Positions 22,975 through 24,521 of a DNA stretch of 24,521 bases are shown piece by piece. Position numbers and translations under genes: made by a program. Source of the stretch: CANHEE01 sp043777755 (GTDB lineage Bacteria > Bacteroidota > Bacteroidia > Chitinophagales > Saprospiraceae); the NCBI GenBank assembly GCA_043777755.1, contig JAYWHK010000183.1, positions 1-24,521 of the forward strand, written 5' to 3'. The notes under the pieces were generated by a model that had not been told where the DNA came from, did no database searches, and worked only from the letters and a program-made list of their open reading frames with translations. Within the stretch, counting starts at the first letter, position 1, and every line of letters begins with the position of its first letter.

Positions 22975-24450
22975 ATGGTAAACCACAAAAAAAATTTATT
23001 TCAGGTTATTTTATACCTGACATTATTAACATCAAGCTATTTGTCTGCTCAAGAAATTAGCCCCTTATTCACTTCTATATCAAAGGAATCGTCTTTTGTA
23101 AATGCTGACCAAGCTAAAATTTACGACGAATATGCTTTAGATGAAAAAGTATTATACACACAATTTGTAAGAATTGACGATTTACGAAACTTTTTAGTAG
23201 ATAACTCCATTACCTTCAATTTTCCACCTGTAAATGCCATACTCACGGCTAAAACAAATTATACTGAAAAATTTGATTCAGAAAATTATGTATGGAATGG
23301 TATTTTTCCAAATGACGAAGGAGATATTACAATTATTTCAGAAGGTAAATTACGATATGGTAATCTGACTTACAAAGACCATTTTTATAGTTTTGAAGAT
23401 ACAGGAAATGGGCTTTCCTTGATTAAAGAAATAGAAACTCCAGAAGGAGAAGTTATTGCAAGTAATGGTAAAACTGATGAACCTACTGATATTTCAGAAT
23501 TGGCAAAGGTAACTTGTAGTCCTACTGAAATATACAATGTTGATGTACTATTTTTATTCACTGAAAAGGTAGAAAATTTAAGTAAAGCTACTAAAATCGC
23601 CAATAGTACAATTACAGAAATGAATCTTATATGCAAAAATAGTTCTGCAAACGCAACATTTACATCAGTAGGAATTGAGCCAATGCCAATACCTAATTTT
23701 GATAATCCTGATGGCCCTAATTTCTTTTTTGCACCAACTTTACCCGCAAGAACAGATGGAGCAGCCGCAGATTTGACAATAAAAAATCTTAGAGAAAGTA
23801 AAGGTGCTGACATTGTTTTTATTTTATACAATGGCCCGACACAATTAAGACTTCCAAATGGAACTATTATAGGAAATATCTTTGGAGCAGAAACACTACT
23901 TCCATTATCAAAATCAGGTCCTTATTTTCTTATTCACAAAGATTTTGCAACAAATAGTAAATATCAGATAGCAATGGTATTAGGAGGAAGATCCCTAGGT
24001 GCGGGTACCGAAATATTAGCTGGCAGATACCCTGATTCAAGACCTCATAAGTATGGTTCAAAATTTTCAGTTATGCATCATGCGGGACCTAAGAATAAAT
24101 CTAAATTTATTTCAAATCCTAAGGTACTTGATGGAGGAGTTGCAACAGGAATAGTAGATAAAGAAGATAATGTTAAAGCTATTAATACTACCGTATGTAC
24201 TGTATCCAGTTATTTTGACTCTGAGAAGCCTGCAAAAAGCGAAATCTTTTTTGACAAGCCATGTATTGGAAAACCTTTTGAAATATGGATTGAACATTCA
24301 GGCTTTAAAACTAATACTAATACTGTTTATCAATTTAGCTACAGCACTGATGGAATAAAGTATTCAACTCCTGTGAGTCAAAATTCAATATTTTATACAG
24401 TGCCAATACTTAGCAATACTAATCTAGTGCCACGACCATTAAATGGCTAA
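22975..24450 (+). CDS. secreted reprolysin-like metalloprotease homologue lacking the catalytic zinc site
   Basis: This 491-residue protein has a signal peptide at 1-26 (ending YLSAQ). A propeptide-like beta domain (about 55-155) contains YVWNGIFPNDEGDITI. A metzincin-like domain (about 184-415) starts with the strand YNVDVLFLFTEKV. The expected zinc helix HExxHxxGxxH is V335-L-G-G-R339-S-L-G342-A-G-T345. All three His and the Glu are replaced, but the Gly turn and a following Glu remain. Downstream family features persist: VMHH as Met-turn (M367), SNPKV, and DNVKAINTTVCTVSSYF. It therefore looks like a catalytically dead pseudoenzyme. The C-terminal stretch (about 420-480) begins an Ig-like domain (VYQFSYSTDGIKYSTPV) and then stops without a T9SS sorting domain, so the gene may also be truncated. 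Its role is unknown; binding or inhibition of a protease or ligand is possible. Confidence 0.78.
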   Translation: MVNHKKNLFQVILYLTLLTSSYLSAQEISPLFTSISKESSFVNADQAKIYDEYALDEKVLYTQFVRIDDLRNFLVDNSITFNFPPVNAILTAKTNYTEKFDSENYVWNGIFPNDEGDITIISEGKLRYGNLTYKDHFYSFEDTGNGLSLIKEIETPEGEVIASNGKTDEPTDISELAKVTCSPTEIYNVDVLFLFTEKVENLSKATKIANSTITEMNLICKNSSANATFTSVGIEPMPIPNFDNPDGPNFFFAPTLPARTDGAAADLTIKNLRESKGADIVFILYNGPTQLRLPNGTIIGNIFGAETLLPLSKSGPYFLIHKDFATNSKYQIAMVLGGRSLGAGTEILAGRYPDSRPHKYGSKFSVMHHAGPKNKSKFISNPKVLDGGVATGIVDKEDNVKAINTTVCTVSSYFDSEKPAKSEIFFDKPCIGKPFEIWIEHSGFKTNTNTVYQFSYSTDGIKYSTPVSQNSIFYTVPILSNTNLVPRPLNG

Positions 24451-24521
24451 CGAATTAAGACTTACAAGGCTTACCATTATAAGACCACTTAAATGGCTTG
24501 GCTAAAACAGTATTAAAGTAA
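24451..24521. other. short tail with repeated TTAAATGGC motif
   Basis: After the stop codon, the sequence GACCACTTAAATGGC (about 24482-24496) echoes CGACCATTAAATGGC at the end of the coding region (about 24434-24448). The stop of the pseudoprotease may thus lie in a small repeat. GACTTACA (24460-24467) resembles the GACTTACGACT repeat family. No gene is seen before the window ends. Confidence 0.4.

Noticed and set aside
22975..24450. Active metalloprotease annotation
   Set aside because: The zinc-binding helix carries Val, Arg and Thr where His is needed and Leu where Glu is needed.
1..24521. tRNA, rRNA, tmRNA, prophage or insertion sequence genes
   Set aside because: No cloverleaf-type sequence, rRNA core, integrase or transposase frame was seen on either strand.

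Overview
The window looks like a chromosomal piece of a low-GC Bacteroidota bacterium. The evidence is two proteins with a type IX secretion (T9SS) C-terminal sorting domain, a type III glutamine synthetase, repeated TAnnTTTG-type -7 promoter elements, few Shine-Dalgarno-like sites and very AT-rich spacers. The style of the giant adhesin (HYR-like cysteine modules, a dockerin pair, then a sorting domain) resembles Saprospiraceae/Cytophagales-type genomes, but the genus cannot be fixed from the sequence.

Layout. 1-490 holds two copies of a hairpin-bearing repeat and the 5' stump of a secreted amidohydrolase on the minus strand. 550-1142 (minus) is a DUF433/DUF5615 toxin-antitoxin pair. 1425-4193 is a metal-homeostasis unit: a 20-bp palindromic operator, an MntR/DtxR-type repressor, a long hairpin spacer and an Nramp (MntH) transporter fused to a UspA domain. 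An 80-bp tandem duplication of the transporter's 3' end follows, then about 1 kb of non-coding DNA. 5345-15407 carries a small secreted protein and a 3208-residue T9SS surface protein. A run of hairpins ends this unit, and another small T9SS protein follows (15642-16319). The rest is a series of apparently single-gene units: a lone BatA-like VWA protein, glutamine synthetase III, an HtrA/Deg protease with two PDZ domains, a divergent cold-shock protein behind a long hairpin-rich leader, and a secreted metzincin-like protein.

The right end is the most unusual part. The last gene has the fold signature of a reprolysin-like (M12B-type) metalloprotease, but all three zinc-binding histidines and the catalytic glutamate of HExxHxxGxxH are replaced, so it looks like a pseudoenzyme. 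Just upstream, 22767-22943 can fold into a multi-helix RNA-like structure. One of its strands can instead pair, over 13 of 14 positions, with a segment 40-60 nt before the start codon, which is riboswitch- or attenuator-like. I do not recognise the RNA as a known class.

Functional links visible in the sequence are limited to: the repressor, operator and transporter; the 129-aa secreted protein with the giant adhesin 46 nt away; the toxin-antitoxin pair; and the possible leader RNA with the pseudoprotease. The other genes are housekeeping or envelope stress functions with their own promoter-like elements and terminators. Intergenic regions are rich in short palindromic repeats (GACTTACGACT family, GTTCTGACT hairpins, CACGAATT-type inverted repeats), as is common in dispersed Bacteroidota repeats. 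No rRNA, tRNA, CRISPR array, transposase or phage gene was seen.
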